This document shows positions 24,243 to 33,105 of a DNA stretch of 64,000 bases, piece after piece. Location of the stretch: the NCBI RefSeq assembly GCF_900103475.1, contig NZ_FNHG01000014.1, positions 23,845 to 87,844 on the forward strand, read 5' to 3'. The position numbers and the translations under genes are program-made. The stretch comes from Maricaulis salignorans (lineage in GTDB: Bacteria; Pseudomonadota; Alphaproteobacteria; Caulobacterales; Maricaulaceae). Numbering within the stretch: position 1 is the stretch's first letter; each line of letters starts with the position of its first letter. Under the pieces are notes generated by a model. The model did not search any database. It was not told where the DNA came from and worked only from the letters and a program-made list of their open reading frames with translations.

Positions 24243-26075
24243 ATGTCCAGAACCGGTGAGTCAGAGGATGCCGTGACGCCGCCGGTTCCCGGATTCGCCG
24301 AGGCCGCCGGCCATGCCTGGCGCACGCTGGGCCTGACCTGGTCGGCCAGCCGTGGCCTGACCATCCTCATCGCCGCCCTGACGGTCTTCGTTGCCCTGCT
24401 GCCGGCGCTGGCGCTCTACCTGTCCAAACTGGTGATGGATGGCGTCGTCACGGCGATGGACAGTGCCAGCCCGGCCGATCGGGATCTGGCCCAGCTCTGG
24501 GTCGCAGCCGAAGCGGCGACGCTGGCCGTCCTGCTCGCGGCGCGACGCCTCCTGACCTTTTACAAGACCCGCCTGCACGCCGAGCTCGGCTTCGCCGTCA
24601 CCTCGCTCATTCTGCGGAAGTCGGCAGCCCTGTCGCTGGCCCAGGTCGAGGATGCGGCGGTGCAGCAGCAATTCCTGCTGGCGCGGCAATATGCGGCGAG
24701 CCGGCCCTATAATCTGGTCAATCGCCTGTTCGACGCGGCCCAGCAAGGTCTGACCCTGGCCTCGGTCGCCGCCTTGCTGGCCGGTTTTTCACCCTGGCTC
24801 TTCCTGCTTGTGGTCGCCGGCGGCCTGCCGCTCTTTATCGGCAATCTCCACTTCGCCGGCACCGCCTACCGCTTCTACACCGGCCGTTCGCCGCAAATGC
24901 GCGAGCGCAGCTATCTGGAAAGCCTGGTCACGACCGAGGCCGCCGCGCGCGAGCGCCTGCATTTCGGTTTCGGCGATGAATTGCTGCGCCGCTATGGCGA
25001 GCTCTTCCACTCCCTGCATGCCGATGACAGCGCCCTGCATGCGCGCCAGGCCTGGATCGCCTCGGCGCTGGGCGTTCTCAGCTCGGCGGTGTTTCTTGGC
25101 GGCAAGGTCTGGATTGTCTGGGTGACGATTGGTGGCGCTATCTCGCTGGGCCAGATGGTGATGCTGGTCGGCCTGCTCAAACAGGGACAGGCGAATGTCT
25201 CCTCGCTGATGGCGGCCTTCAATGGCGTCGTCGAGGATCTGCTCTATGTCGCCAATCTGTTCGCGGTGATGGAATTGCCCGAGGAGGATCGTAGCAGCGG
25301 CGCCACCGCCGGGCCGGATCCGGAGGACGGGCTGCGCTTCGACAAGGTCAGCTACAGCTATCCCGGTCGCAAACGCCCGGCGCTGGACGCGGTCAGTTTT
25401 CATCTGCCCCATGGCAGCCGGCTGGGTATTGTCGGCGCCAATGGTTCGGGCAAGACGACGCTGGTCAAGCTCGCCACCGGCCTCTATGCGCCCGATAGCG
25501 GCCGCGTCACGCTTGACGGTCTGGATTTGCGGGACTGGCAACGCGCCGCGCTGTCGCGGCGTCTGGGCGTGATGTTCCAGCCCTATATGAATTACAAGCT
25601 GACCGCGCGCGACAATATCGCCGCCGGGCGCGGCCTCGCCGAGACCGATGCGGCAAGCCTCGCCCGCGCCGCCCGGCTGGGTCTTGCCGAGGAGCTGATC
25701 GCCGAATTACCGTCCGGTCTCGACACGCGGCTGTCGCGCCATTTCCTGGACGGACATGATTTGTCCGGCGGCCAGTGGCAGCGCCTCGCCATGGCGCGTG
25801 CCTATCTCAATGATGAGGCCGATATCCTGATCCTGGACGAGCCGACCGCCGCCATGGACCCCGCCGCCGAAGCCGAATTCATGCAGCGTCCGCTCGATGG
25901 CAAATCGGTGATTCTTATCTCACACCGCCTGTCCAATCTGCGCCATGCCGACCAGATCATCGTCCTCGACAAGGGCAAGCGGATCGAGATGGGCTCGCAC
26001 GACACACTGATCGCGCAAGGCGGGCTCTATGCGGACCTGTTCGAGAGCCAGGCGGATCCTTACCGCGAAGGGTGA
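24243..26075 (+). CDS. ABC transporter, fused permease and ATPase (exporter type)
   Basis: 610 aa. About five to six membrane helices in the first ~320 residues (LTILIAALTVFVALLPALAL, LASVAALLAGFSPWLFLLVV), then an ATPase: Walker A GANGSGKTTL (~398-407), signature LSGGQWQRLAMARA (~506), Walker B ILILDEPTAAMD (~528), H-loop ISHRLS. Half-transporter architecture, so it should act as a homodimer. In the position after the two sulfotransferase genes it probably exports or flips their product. The coupling segment contains many Arg/Glu residues typical of lipid or peptide exporters; the substrate is not identifiable. Confidence 0.9.
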   Translation: MSRTGESEDAVTPPVPGFAEAAGHAWRTLGLTWSASRGLTILIAALTVFVALLPALALYLSKLVMDGVVTAMDSASPADRDLAQLWVAAEAATLAVLLAARRLLTFYKTRLHAELGFAVTSLILRKSAALSLAQVEDAAVQQQFLLARQYAASRPYNLVNRLFDAAQQGLTLASVAALLAGFSPWLFLLVVAGGLPLFIGNLHFAGTAYRFYTGRSPQMRERSYLESLVTTEAAARERLHFGFGDELLRRYGELFHSLHADDSALHARQAWIASALGVLSSAVFLGGKVWIVWVTIGGAISLGQMVMLVGLLKQGQANVSSLMAAFNGVVEDLLYVANLFAVMELPEEDRSSGATAGPDPEDGLRFDKVSYSYPGRKRPALDAVSFHLPHGSRLGIVGANGSGKTTLVKLATGLYAPDSGRVTLDGLDLRDWQRAALSRRLGVMFQPYMNYKLTARDNIAAGRGLAETDAASLARAARLGLAEELIAELPSGLDTRLSRHFLDGHDLSGGQWQRLAMARAYLNDEADILILDEPTAAMDPAAEAEFMQRPLDGKSVILISHRLSNLRHADQIIVLDKGKRIEMGSHDTLIAQGGLYADLFESQADPYREG

Positions 26076-26131
26076 GGGGGGTGCCGGCGGCTATTGGCAA
26101 CAACACATCGCCGCGCGTCCGCAAAAATCGA

Positions 26132-26148
26132 ATGGTGCCGGCTGAGGG
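26132..26148. repeat. attL core of the island
   Basis: ATGGTGCCGGCTGAGGG, identical to 52453-52469, the 3' end of the tRNA-Thr gene (CCA complement TGG included). The left copy lacks the rest of the tRNA, as expected for the displaced end after integration. Confidence 0.9.
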
Positions 26149-26661
26149 CTCCGCACAACTGGTCCAGCGGTATCTCATATCGGCTCATGAACGCCCACCA
26201 GCAAAGGGATTGCGGATGAGACAACGTCTCAGCCGGTCTCACAATATGGCATGTGATCCCACGATTTTGTTGGTCGCGTTGTTGGTCTCGTTTTTTGGTG
26301 CGAGGATGCCTCGTCCCCTCGGGAACCGCCAAGAAGGTTGCAAGTGAGGGATGCGAATTGACCTCAACGCACAGCTCGAGAGGTGAGATCAACGCCAAAA
26401 ATGCCATCCAACTGCAATTAGTTTGCTTGAATCACAAGTTGAAAACGCATTTGGAAAAATATTTTACTTAATAAGTAGAATAAAATTGGCGTCATCTATA
26501 TATCTCCGACCAACAAAAATGATAATTGGCACACATTTAAAATGTCAAAATACTTATTATAAGCAAAATTTTATTCAAATGATTATTAATGGCGTGTACA
26601 GGCCGACCTATGCTTGACTCACAAATTTGTCGTTACTATCTCCACGGTATAGGAGATTGTC
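26149..26661. other. Island left-end noncoding region
   Basis: 513 bp with no convincing gene. It turns strongly AT-rich after ~26400 (many A/T runs around 26440-26600), unlike the host. It holds the arm-site pair at 26267-26290 and the integrase promoter region; GGAG precedes the integrase ATG at 26662. A hairpin-like GAGG...CCTC stretch lies near 26301-26320. Confidence 0.6.
26267..26290. promoter_or_regulatory. Putative integrase arm-type sites, left pair
   Basis: Two copies of TTGTTGGTC (26267-26275 and 26279-26287), 12 bp apart. The same pair with 22 of 24 bases identical occurs near the right end (52376-52399), in the same orientation. Position inside both element ends is what is expected of arm-type binding sites of a lambda/P4-type integrase or of its excisionase. 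Confidence 0.6.
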
Positions 26662-27942
26662 ATGAAGTTAACGACGACGAAATTGAATGCTTTGCGTGCC
26701 CCCGAGAACGGATCATCACTCAAGCGGTCAGACGGGCGTGGCCTATTTATATGGGTGCACCCGACAAATACCAAGACGTGGAAGTATTCATGCCGTTCTG
26801 GTGGCAAGCAGAAGACCTTTACTCTTGGCAACTACCCAGAGATTGGGTTGGCGGATGCCCGTGAAATGGTCACCAAGTTGCGGTCAGCTCAACAGACCGG
26901 CCAAGATACGAACGAAGCCCTTCGGGTGATTAAGAACGGCGGTTTGGAAGCGGCGCCCTCGCTGAGGTCCTTTGTCGATGAGGTCATTGAGCATGCGCAG
27001 CGGGAAGGAATGGCTCCCGCAACCGAGTCCAAAAAGTGGTGGCTAAGGGACGCGATCCCGACCGTTTTGCTCGACAAAGCGATTAATCGCGTCACACGCG
27101 CTGAGTTGGCTGAATTTGTTGGGAGGCTCGTAAGCTTAGGTCACCTCGACAAGGCCCGCAGGGTTGCAAGACTCTTGGTGAAAGCGTGCGACCGTGCGGT
27201 CATTAAGGGGTGGTTGAGCGACAATATTGCGGAACGCCTCTCCTGTCTCGTTCCCGCAAGAGCCGCCCGCCATCACCCGGCTATCGTTGATCCGTATGAG
27301 GTGGCGGGTGTTTTGGGCAAAGTCTACTATTACGGCGGATCGAGTGCTGCCCGCATGTGCCTACGGCTGGAGCCTTACCTGCTCTTGCGGCCCGGTGAAG
27401 TCAGAGCTGGCCGATGGTCTGAGATTGACTGGAAGAACTCTGAGTGGGTCATCCCGGCGGAGAGGATGAAGATGTCTCGTGACCACATCGTTCCGCTCAG
27501 TCCATTTGTAGTTGACCTCCTCCGTCGCCATCGTTCCCAAAATCCCGAGGGAGAGCTGATCTTTCCATCGAGACGTTCCGCGGACGTCTATCTCTCTGAG
27601 AACACTATGAATCAGGCGCTCTGGCGGTTGGGATATAAGGGACGTATGACGGCACACGGATTTCGGTCAATGGCGTCCACCCTTTTGAACGAAATGGGCT
27701 GGAATTCAGACTGGATCGAAGCGCAGCTCTCCCACTCCCAACGAAATGCCGTCAGAGGCGCGTACAATCGGGCTGAATATTTGGAGGGTCGGCGCACGAT
27801 GATGCGGTGCTGGTCTGAATATCTGCTCGAGCTAGAATCTTACGCCCTCGGGAATAGCCCCACTCTGCCAATCCTGTTGAGGTACGGGCCATTGGGGCAG
27901 TCTGATCAGCTTCCACCTTACACGGAGGCACCAGAACAATGA
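26662..27942 (+). CDS. Tyrosine-type site-specific integrase (P4-like)
   Basis: 426 aa. An N-terminal DUF4102-type arm-binding domain (LKRSDGRGLFIWVHPTNTK, FTLGNYPEIGLADAR) is followed by a SAM-like core-binding part and the catalytic domain: Arg in LLLRPGEVRAGRW, HGFR (~332-335), His in LSHSQRN (~357) and the Tyr nucleophile in AYNRAEYL (~368). Usual length. It reads inward from the left att site, while the restored tRNA lies at the far right end. Followed at a 4-bp overlap by the AlpA gene. Expected to recombine the tRNA-Thr attB with the element attP. Confidence 0.95.
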   Translation: MKLTTTKLNALRAPENGSSLKRSDGRGLFIWVHPTNTKTWKYSCRSGGKQKTFTLGNYPEIGLADAREMVTKLRSAQQTGQDTNEALRVIKNGGLEAAPSLRSFVDEVIEHAQREGMAPATESKKWWLRDAIPTVLLDKAINRVTRAELAEFVGRLVSLGHLDKARRVARLLVKACDRAVIKGWLSDNIAERLSCLVPARAARHHPAIVDPYEVAGVLGKVYYYGGSSAARMCLRLEPYLLLRPGEVRAGRWSEIDWKNSEWVIPAERMKMSRDHIVPLSPFVVDLLRRHRSQNPEGELIFPSRRSADVYLSENTMNQALWRLGYKGRMTAHGFRSMASTLLNEMGWNSDWIEAQLSHSQRNAVRGAYNRAEYLEGRRTMMRCWSEYLLELESYALGNSPTLPILLRYGPLGQSDQLPPYTEAPEQ

Positions 27943-28160
27943 GCGCCTTATCAGAGATACAAGTTTGTCCCCTGCGGACAGGTGATGAATTGGTCAGTGC
28001 CCGCCAAGTCGCCAGCCTGTTGAAAATTAGTAGGGCGACGTTCTACCGCTGGAGGCGTCGTCCTGATTTTCCAATTCCCTTGCGCATTTCGCCGTTCACA
28101 GTTCGGTACTGGCGTTCAGAGGTTATTGTTTTCGTTGAGTCAAAGCGAGGGCTGCAATAA
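27939..28160 (+). CDS. AlpA-family excisionase/transcription regulator
   Basis: 73 aa MerR-like winged helix: LVSARQVASLLKISRATFYRWRRRPDFP is the classic AlpA helix-turn-helix, then a short beta hairpin (FTVRYWRSEVIVFVES). ATGA overlap with integrase upstream and a 1-bp overlap with the Rep gene downstream form one operon. Such proteins control excision, either by binding att DNA or by activating the integrase gene. Confidence 0.9.
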   Translation: MSALSEIQVCPLRTGDELVSARQVASLLKISRATFYRWRRRPDFPIPLRISPFTVRYWRSEVIVFVESKRGLQ

Positions 28161-28744
28161 TGGCTGGTTGCAAGCAATACGTTTCACAAAAGGCGCAGGA
28201 TGACTTCGATACCCGGTCAACATGGTCGCTTTATCGAACATATGCCGTAGAGCGCCTTGCTGAAAATATTGCCAATGATCGGGCGTATCTGGTGACGATC
28301 ACATTTGATCCGGGGCTTCGACAAAAAAGTCCGGTCATCGAGGATGTCCTGCATCCGTTGATCGAAGGGTGTCTTAGTCACTGCTGGAATGCTGTCAACG
28401 AGGTGAATTTTGGCAAGCGAGCATTCCATAAGGCTGGCGATTACAAGGATCAGTTTGGACGTGGCGTTTTTACCGTCGAGCGCCACTCAAAGGATGGATC
28501 GACGTATGTTGGTCCGCACATTCACGGCACAATATTCGTCTCCAACGCTCGACACGGAGTGATCAAAAATCCGCGCAAACGGATGAAAGAAAAACTTGAA
28601 CGGATCGGTCGAAAAATCTGGCCGGCCTTTGATGTCCACATCGCCGAACTTTTCGGCGCGAATGATCGACTTGAGGGCCTTAAATACGCGCTTAAAGAAC
28701 ACGGCTGCGAAACGCGGTCACTGTTTCGGGAGGGGCGTTTCTAA
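28160..28744 (+). CDS. HUH-type replication initiator-like protein
   Basis: 194 aa. RCR motifs are visible: an early hydrophobic strand LVTITFDPG, motif II GPHIHGTIFV (HIH, metal-binding, ~112-121), and motif III KYALKEHG with YxxK (Tyr ~179, Lys ~182), in the order typical of plasmid and phage Rep/CRESS-like nickases. It lacks a helicase domain. Third gene of the int-alpA-rep operon; suggests that the excised element can replicate by rolling circle. Family assignment by motif only. Confidence 0.65.
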   Translation: MAGCKQYVSQKAQDDFDTRSTWSLYRTYAVERLAENIANDRAYLVTITFDPGLRQKSPVIEDVLHPLIEGCLSHCWNAVNEVNFGKRAFHKAGDYKDQFGRGVFTVERHSKDGSTYVGPHIHGTIFVSNARHGVIKNPRKRMKEKLERIGRKIWPAFDVHIAELFGANDRLEGLKYALKEHGCETRSLFREGRF

Positions 28745-29310
28745 GGCCTTGAAACGCACCTTTCGTCTGTCCGGATCATCGTGCCAAAGGTGCTCCGGAA
28801 AACTGGCCGGTGTGCACATCGGTCAAAATGAGGCCCCTGTGGCAGAGGCTTCGACCATCTAATCGATTGCAACGATTAGGTTATTTGTGATGTCGGCGTG
28901 ACGATTGGCAACAATCGTCCTGTGCGTGGGTCTGTAAGGATAACGCACGCCGGCTCAAAATATCTATCAAACTTCACCCGTTTATTTGAGTGAGGTTTGT
29001 ATTCTATGGTTGAAGAGTAAGAGACAAATAGGTGATGAAAATCAAGACTATCTGCATCAAAAAAAACTTGAGAGAATTATAGGTATGAAGCTCCAAATGT
29101 GTGGGAGAAAAAAGTCAGTAGCTCTGTCTCAAATTGGCTAACAATTGGAACGTATTTGACGGCGTTATCCTGATGCAGCCTTTTCTAAATATTACCGACA
29201 ATTCGCAATCATTTGAACCGGGTAACTGAGGTGGTCCCGTTTCGACCTTTTGCAAAGGACTTCTGAGACCGTTCCTCCTGCGATCGCCAAGTTGGTGCTT
29301 GGCCCTGTGC
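28745..29310. other. Noncoding region after the rep gene
   Basis: 566 bp without a supported gene on either strand. Moderately AT-rich, with short inverted stretches (for example near 28862-28880, ATCGATTGCAACGATTAG). It could hold a rolling-circle origin for the adjacent Rep or a terminator region; no iterons were recognised. Confidence 0.35.
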
Positions 29311-30207
29311 CTACCGGGCGTGGAATGACATCAAATCGTTGATCTTGGCGTAGAGTTCACCGGGTAGCTCGACCTGCTCATTTCCGAGGCGGTTTAATCT
29401 TCTGTCCAACTCTGATGGCCAGTCATTCACATAAACACTCTCATCCTGAATGCCGGCATCACCAAATACTTGGATGATTGTACTGCGGTCTGAGGGCGAG
29501 ACTGGCATATTGTCGGGGGCGCTCATTTGGCTAATTACGCTTCGACCACCGACCCTTGGCGTGACCGATACCACAATCTGCTTTTCTCCATTGAACACAT
29601 AGAAGCTTTGCTCACCGCTCAAGGCCTCGCCAATAAAATTCCGGAGACAAAGGTGAAGTTTGAGCCCGCATGAACGAAGCGAGTCCACGGTGCGGATCGG
29701 TGTGACACGGGGGTCAATAATTTTCGGCGCTTCTGGAAACGGAATGCAGCGGTCGAGGAAATGCGATGACGCCTTGTCCCAAAAGTCGGATCGGGATTGT
29801 GAAGTTTGTAATTTCGAAATCAGGGAACGGGATCGATCGATGCAGCCCATCGATATCCGGGAAATAATGGTGGCCTCATCTTCATTGCGGATGAATCGGA
29901 TGACTCTCGGAATTCGAAATGGGCCGGGAAGTCGGTGCAAAAGGCGAACAAGGTTTGGAGAGACTGCTGGCGTGTGGCGCAAAATTCCGATCGCATTTTC
30001 GCTTTCGAGCAAATCGGAAAGCAGCCGGTAGTCAGCTTTTTCCCAAAGCGGCAGTGTCAGGGCTTTCAAGATACTCACGGTATCCGGGCTGAGCCGTGGG
30101 TCGGCCAAGCAACCGGCTTCCCTCCAGTCGCGAATGTGGTTGAAGGCGAGTTGGGCGTTGCCATTGCTGGCTATCGGGTTGGATATCATCATTGCGGCCG
30201 CGTGCAT
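29311..30207 (-). CDS. PcfJ-like domain protein
   Basis: 298 aa. The segment around residues 170-245 resembles the PcfJ domain found on plasmids and mobile elements: IRTVDSLRSCGLKLHLCLRN, then SGEQSFYVFNGEKQIVVSV and VISQMSAPDNMPVS (compare hCl..y and Q..g..N of the family). The N-terminal half is helical (HLPGPFRIPRVIRFIRNEDE). Function of PcfJ proteins is unknown. ATG at 30207; the Shine-Dalgarno is weak. It is separate from the Res gene upstream (213 bp). Confidence 0.55.
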   Translation of the reverse strand: MHAAAMMISNPIASNGNAQLAFNHIRDWREAGCLADPRLSPDTVSILKALTLPLWEKADYRLLSDLLESENAIGILRHTPAVSPNLVRLLHRLPGPFRIPRVIRFIRNEDEATIISRISMGCIDRSRSLISKLQTSQSRSDFWDKASSHFLDRCIPFPEAPKIIDPRVTPIRTVDSLRSCGLKLHLCLRNFIGEALSGEQSFYVFNGEKQIVVSVTPRVGGRSVISQMSAPDNMPVSPSDRSTIIQVFGDAGIQDESVYVNDWPSELDRRLNRLGNEQVELPGELYAKINDLMSFHAR

Positions 30208-30354
30208 CTACATGGATGATCTCTCGAGGAAATCGAGGTGCGGGAAGGGCCATAAGCGGGCAATATCTAGCGCCATCGTACCCGCAACATGCGATAGTGC
30301 ATGCGATGTCCGGGGCATTTTCTGATCTTGATTTACGAGATTGGTTTTTCTCAT
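30208..30354 (-). CDS. Possible small protein (48 aa) upstream of the PcfJ-like gene
   Basis: ATG at 30354 with GAGG at 4 nt, open for 48 codons and ending in TAG immediately before the ATG of the PcfJ-like gene (ATG-TAG-ATG). The tight stop-start spacing suggests coupling; the product begins MRKTNLVNQDQK and ends LDFLERSSM. No family recognised. May be a leader peptide or chance. Confidence 0.3.
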   Translation of the reverse strand: MRKTNLVNQDQKMPRTSHALSHVAGTMALDIARLWPFPHLDFLERSSM

Positions 30355-30420
30355 GGGGCCTCACCGCAGACTGCCGCAATACATGCGCGATGAGTAAAAA
30401 TCAAGTGGAAAATCAGTATG

Positions 30421-33105
30421 TTATGACGGTTTCGCTTTCAGGCCAGCCAATGTTGAGCTCTCAGTGACCTGATCGTGTGCGATCAAAAGGTATTGCCAGC
30501 GTTTTCCATCGGCATCGCTGGCGTGTTCATTCGCGTATTCGACCCATTTGGAGGCAGCACGTGCCTTGGCCTGAACCAGTTCATCGTCAAGTTCGTTGCG
30601 GGCCTTGATCTCCACGATCAGCTTTTCGGTTTTGGTCTCGACTACGAAGTCAGGTTCATACCCGCGACCGGATTGATACTCGATCTGGAACTGCCTTGCG
30701 GCCGGCTTCAGCCATTTGATCACGGACGGTTCGCGGTCTGAATCAATCAGTACGGCAAATCGACGTTCGTCGTCGGAATCAAATTTTTGAATTGAGGAAC
30801 CGCATTTGCTGAATCCCGAGAAGAGAAATTTCTTGGTATCTGACTTCGGTGTCACTGTTTCGCGGAAATCCCTCAACTTGTTCTGGGCAGTCGCATTGTA
30901 GGATTGGGGTTCAAGCGATCGAAAACCCATGGTCACACGGGCGCGATAATCGGTCGGGGTTTCCCAGTAATTCTCTTTCATTTGTTGGAAGATGAAGTCG
31001 GCAATGTTCTTTCCATGACCGAGGGCGACATTTTCCACCTCGTCATCTGACTTGAGATAGGTCCTGAGGTGAGCCGTCATCTGACCGGCCAGCTTGTAGA
31101 GAAGATCAGCTTGGGTGTCGTAATCGACTTCATCATTTTCGATCAGGTGCCTGACGATATAATTCTCGAGCCGCTCTTCTGTTGGACCGTCAACGCTACG
31201 TGCGAGAACCCTTTGGGATTCAGTCCGTATATTCCGCACAAGAATTTCATTGGAAATAGGCTGCCAGTGTTTTGACTCCACACCGGCGAGATCAAAGTCA
31301 TTAAAACCGAACGACACTTCACGCGTTGGAATGACGATGATTTGCGGGATTTCGATCGTGTGGGCGAGAACGGCGTCCAGAACTGCTGCCGTGATTTTGG
31401 CCGCATCCGGTTGGTCATCCATCTGATCCACCAGATCACGTGAGCTTGTGATCTCCTTCTGAACCTCACTGCGTATCTGGGCGATGCTCTCAGGCGACGT
31501 CAGGCTACCAAGAGACGGCGATTTGCCGGCATGCCGCTGGATGGCCCGTTTTGCTGCGTAAGCGGCCTGTCGGTCTGCCTCGGTGACGAATAGCGGTGGT
31601 GAAATTTGCGTTTTCGCATCGTCCACGCCTTCAATGTCGGGTTTGAGACCAAACAAAATGCTGTCGAGCCGGCTTGGAGCTTCAACAACACGAGCCCGTT
31701 GGGCCGGAATGTCTCCGCCGGGGCCGATTGTGATCCGCTTCATCTTGACGATGGACTGGTCTTCGCGGGCTTTCTTGACCACTTCGTCAAACCGGTCATG
31801 GGCGATCACGGTGAGGGTGTCTACGGCTTCCTCGCCGGTGCGTTCTCCGTAGGGAAGTCGCAGGCCGCGTCCCAATGTCTGTTCCGTCAGAATATCCGAA
31901 GCTGAGGCCCGCAAAGGAACAATTGTGTAGAGGTTGGTGACATCCCACCCTTCTTTGAGCTTGTTCACATGGATGACGATCTCGGTGAGATTGTCGGTCT
32001 CAAGGCCGACCAATCGCTCGACGGCCTCGTCGCTCTCTTCGCCTGAAAGATTAGAGTGAACGACAGCGACACGCTTTTTGTAGCGTCCCGAGAAGAAGTC
32101 ATCGCTATCAATCATTGCGCTCAGTTCGTCGGCATGTGTGGTGTCCTGAGCGACAACCAGAATGAAGGGGTGAACCAGCGGCCGGCCTGATTGGCGGTGA
32201 TAAACATCCAGTTCCGCTTTCAGGTTCTCGTGATAATGCACGGCGTCTTCGAGCATGATCGTCTCGACCTGCTCGGGAGTGAAGTCCGCCTTGTTGAAGT
32301 TTGCCCGCGTCGCGACCGCCGGCTCCTTCACATAGCCATCCGCCATGGCATTGCCGAGGCCATAGTTCAGAATGACATTCTTGAACGGCTTGGACTGGGC
32401 GCCAACGGTTTTGGGCGTCGCCGTCATCTCTAGTCCGAGGATCGGCTTCAGCTCGGCAACGGCTCTCATGCCGGCTTTGGCACGATAACGATGGGCTTCA
32501 TCCATCATCAGGACGAGGTCGGGCAATCCGGCCAGATAATCAAAATAGGATTGCCCGATATATTCGTGCAATTTTTTGATCTTGCCCTTGTCCTTGTTGA
32601 TCTTGTCGACGTTGAAAATGTTGATCACGACATCGCCGCCGAACATGTCGCGTATCTTCACGCCCCGGCCTTCCTGCCATGTATCGCCGGTCACAATGAT
32701 CGGAGGCTGTTGGGCGAATTGGGAAATACCCTTGAAGACATATTTGGGTGATGACGGGTTGGAAAAGTCATCGATCAATTTTTGGTAGATCGTCGTGTTC
32801 GGGGCCAGAATGAAGAAATTCTTCGACCGTCCACTCAGGAACAGGAAGGCGCACATCGCGCCCATGAGCCGGGTCTTGCCGACGCCGGTTGCAAGGGCGA
32901 AGCAGAGCGAAGGGAAATCTCGCTCGAAGTCTTCTACGGAGGGGTATTGTGACTTGATGTCTGCCAATGCCTCTTCGAGATCAACGGCCTTCGACAAATC
33001 GATCCGGGTGAAGACATCGCGCAGGATATCCAGTGAACGCTCCTGCGGTTTGCGTAGCGAGAGGCGCTGGCTGATCTGCTGGACGAGCTTTTCATCGCTG
33101 ATCAT
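30421..33105 (-). CDS. Type III restriction enzyme, Res subunit (helicase-nuclease)
   Basis: 894 aa SF2 helicase with C-terminal nuclease. Walker A ATGVGKTRL (~70), DEAH-type box LMMDEAHRY (~203), MTATPKT, motif V/VI region LKEGWDV and QTLGRGLRLPYG (~420). The last 130 residues carry a PD-(D/E)XK site: YEPDFVVETKTEKLIVEIKA (Asp, then E-x-K). It should cut DNA after translocation when bound to Mod. Overlaps the Mod gene by 4 bp (ATGA). Last gene of a four-gene minus-strand operon with an SNF2 helicase and an unknown protein, which is unusual for a plain type III system. Confidence 0.92.
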   Translation of the reverse strand: MISDEKLVQQISQRLSLRKPQERSLDILRDVFTRIDLSKAVDLEEALADIKSQYPSVEDFERDFPSLCFALATGVGKTRLMGAMCAFLFLSGRSKNFFILAPNTTIYQKLIDDFSNPSSPKYVFKGISQFAQQPPIIVTGDTWQEGRGVKIRDMFGGDVVINIFNVDKINKDKGKIKKLHEYIGQSYFDYLAGLPDLVLMMDEAHRYRAKAGMRAVAELKPILGLEMTATPKTVGAQSKPFKNVILNYGLGNAMADGYVKEPAVATRANFNKADFTPEQVETIMLEDAVHYHENLKAELDVYHRQSGRPLVHPFILVVAQDTTHADELSAMIDSDDFFSGRYKKRVAVVHSNLSGEESDEAVERLVGLETDNLTEIVIHVNKLKEGWDVTNLYTIVPLRASASDILTEQTLGRGLRLPYGERTGEEAVDTLTVIAHDRFDEVVKKAREDQSIVKMKRITIGPGGDIPAQRARVVEAPSRLDSILFGLKPDIEGVDDAKTQISPPLFVTEADRQAAYAAKRAIQRHAGKSPSLGSLTSPESIAQIRSEVQKEITSSRDLVDQMDDQPDAAKITAAVLDAVLAHTIEIPQIIVIPTREVSFGFNDFDLAGVESKHWQPISNEILVRNIRTESQRVLARSVDGPTEERLENYIVRHLIENDEVDYDTQADLLYKLAGQMTAHLRTYLKSDDEVENVALGHGKNIADFIFQQMKENYWETPTDYRARVTMGFRSLEPQSYNATAQNKLRDFRETVTPKSDTKKFLFSGFSKCGSSIQKFDSDDERRFAVLIDSDREPSVIKWLKPAARQFQIEYQSGRGYEPDFVVETKTEKLIVEIKARNELDDELVQAKARAASKWVEYANEHASDADGKRWQYLLIAHDQVTESSTLAGLKAKPS

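Noticed and set aside
26589..26864. 91-aa frame overlapping the integrase start
   Set aside because: Out of frame with the integrase, no family look, weak start context.
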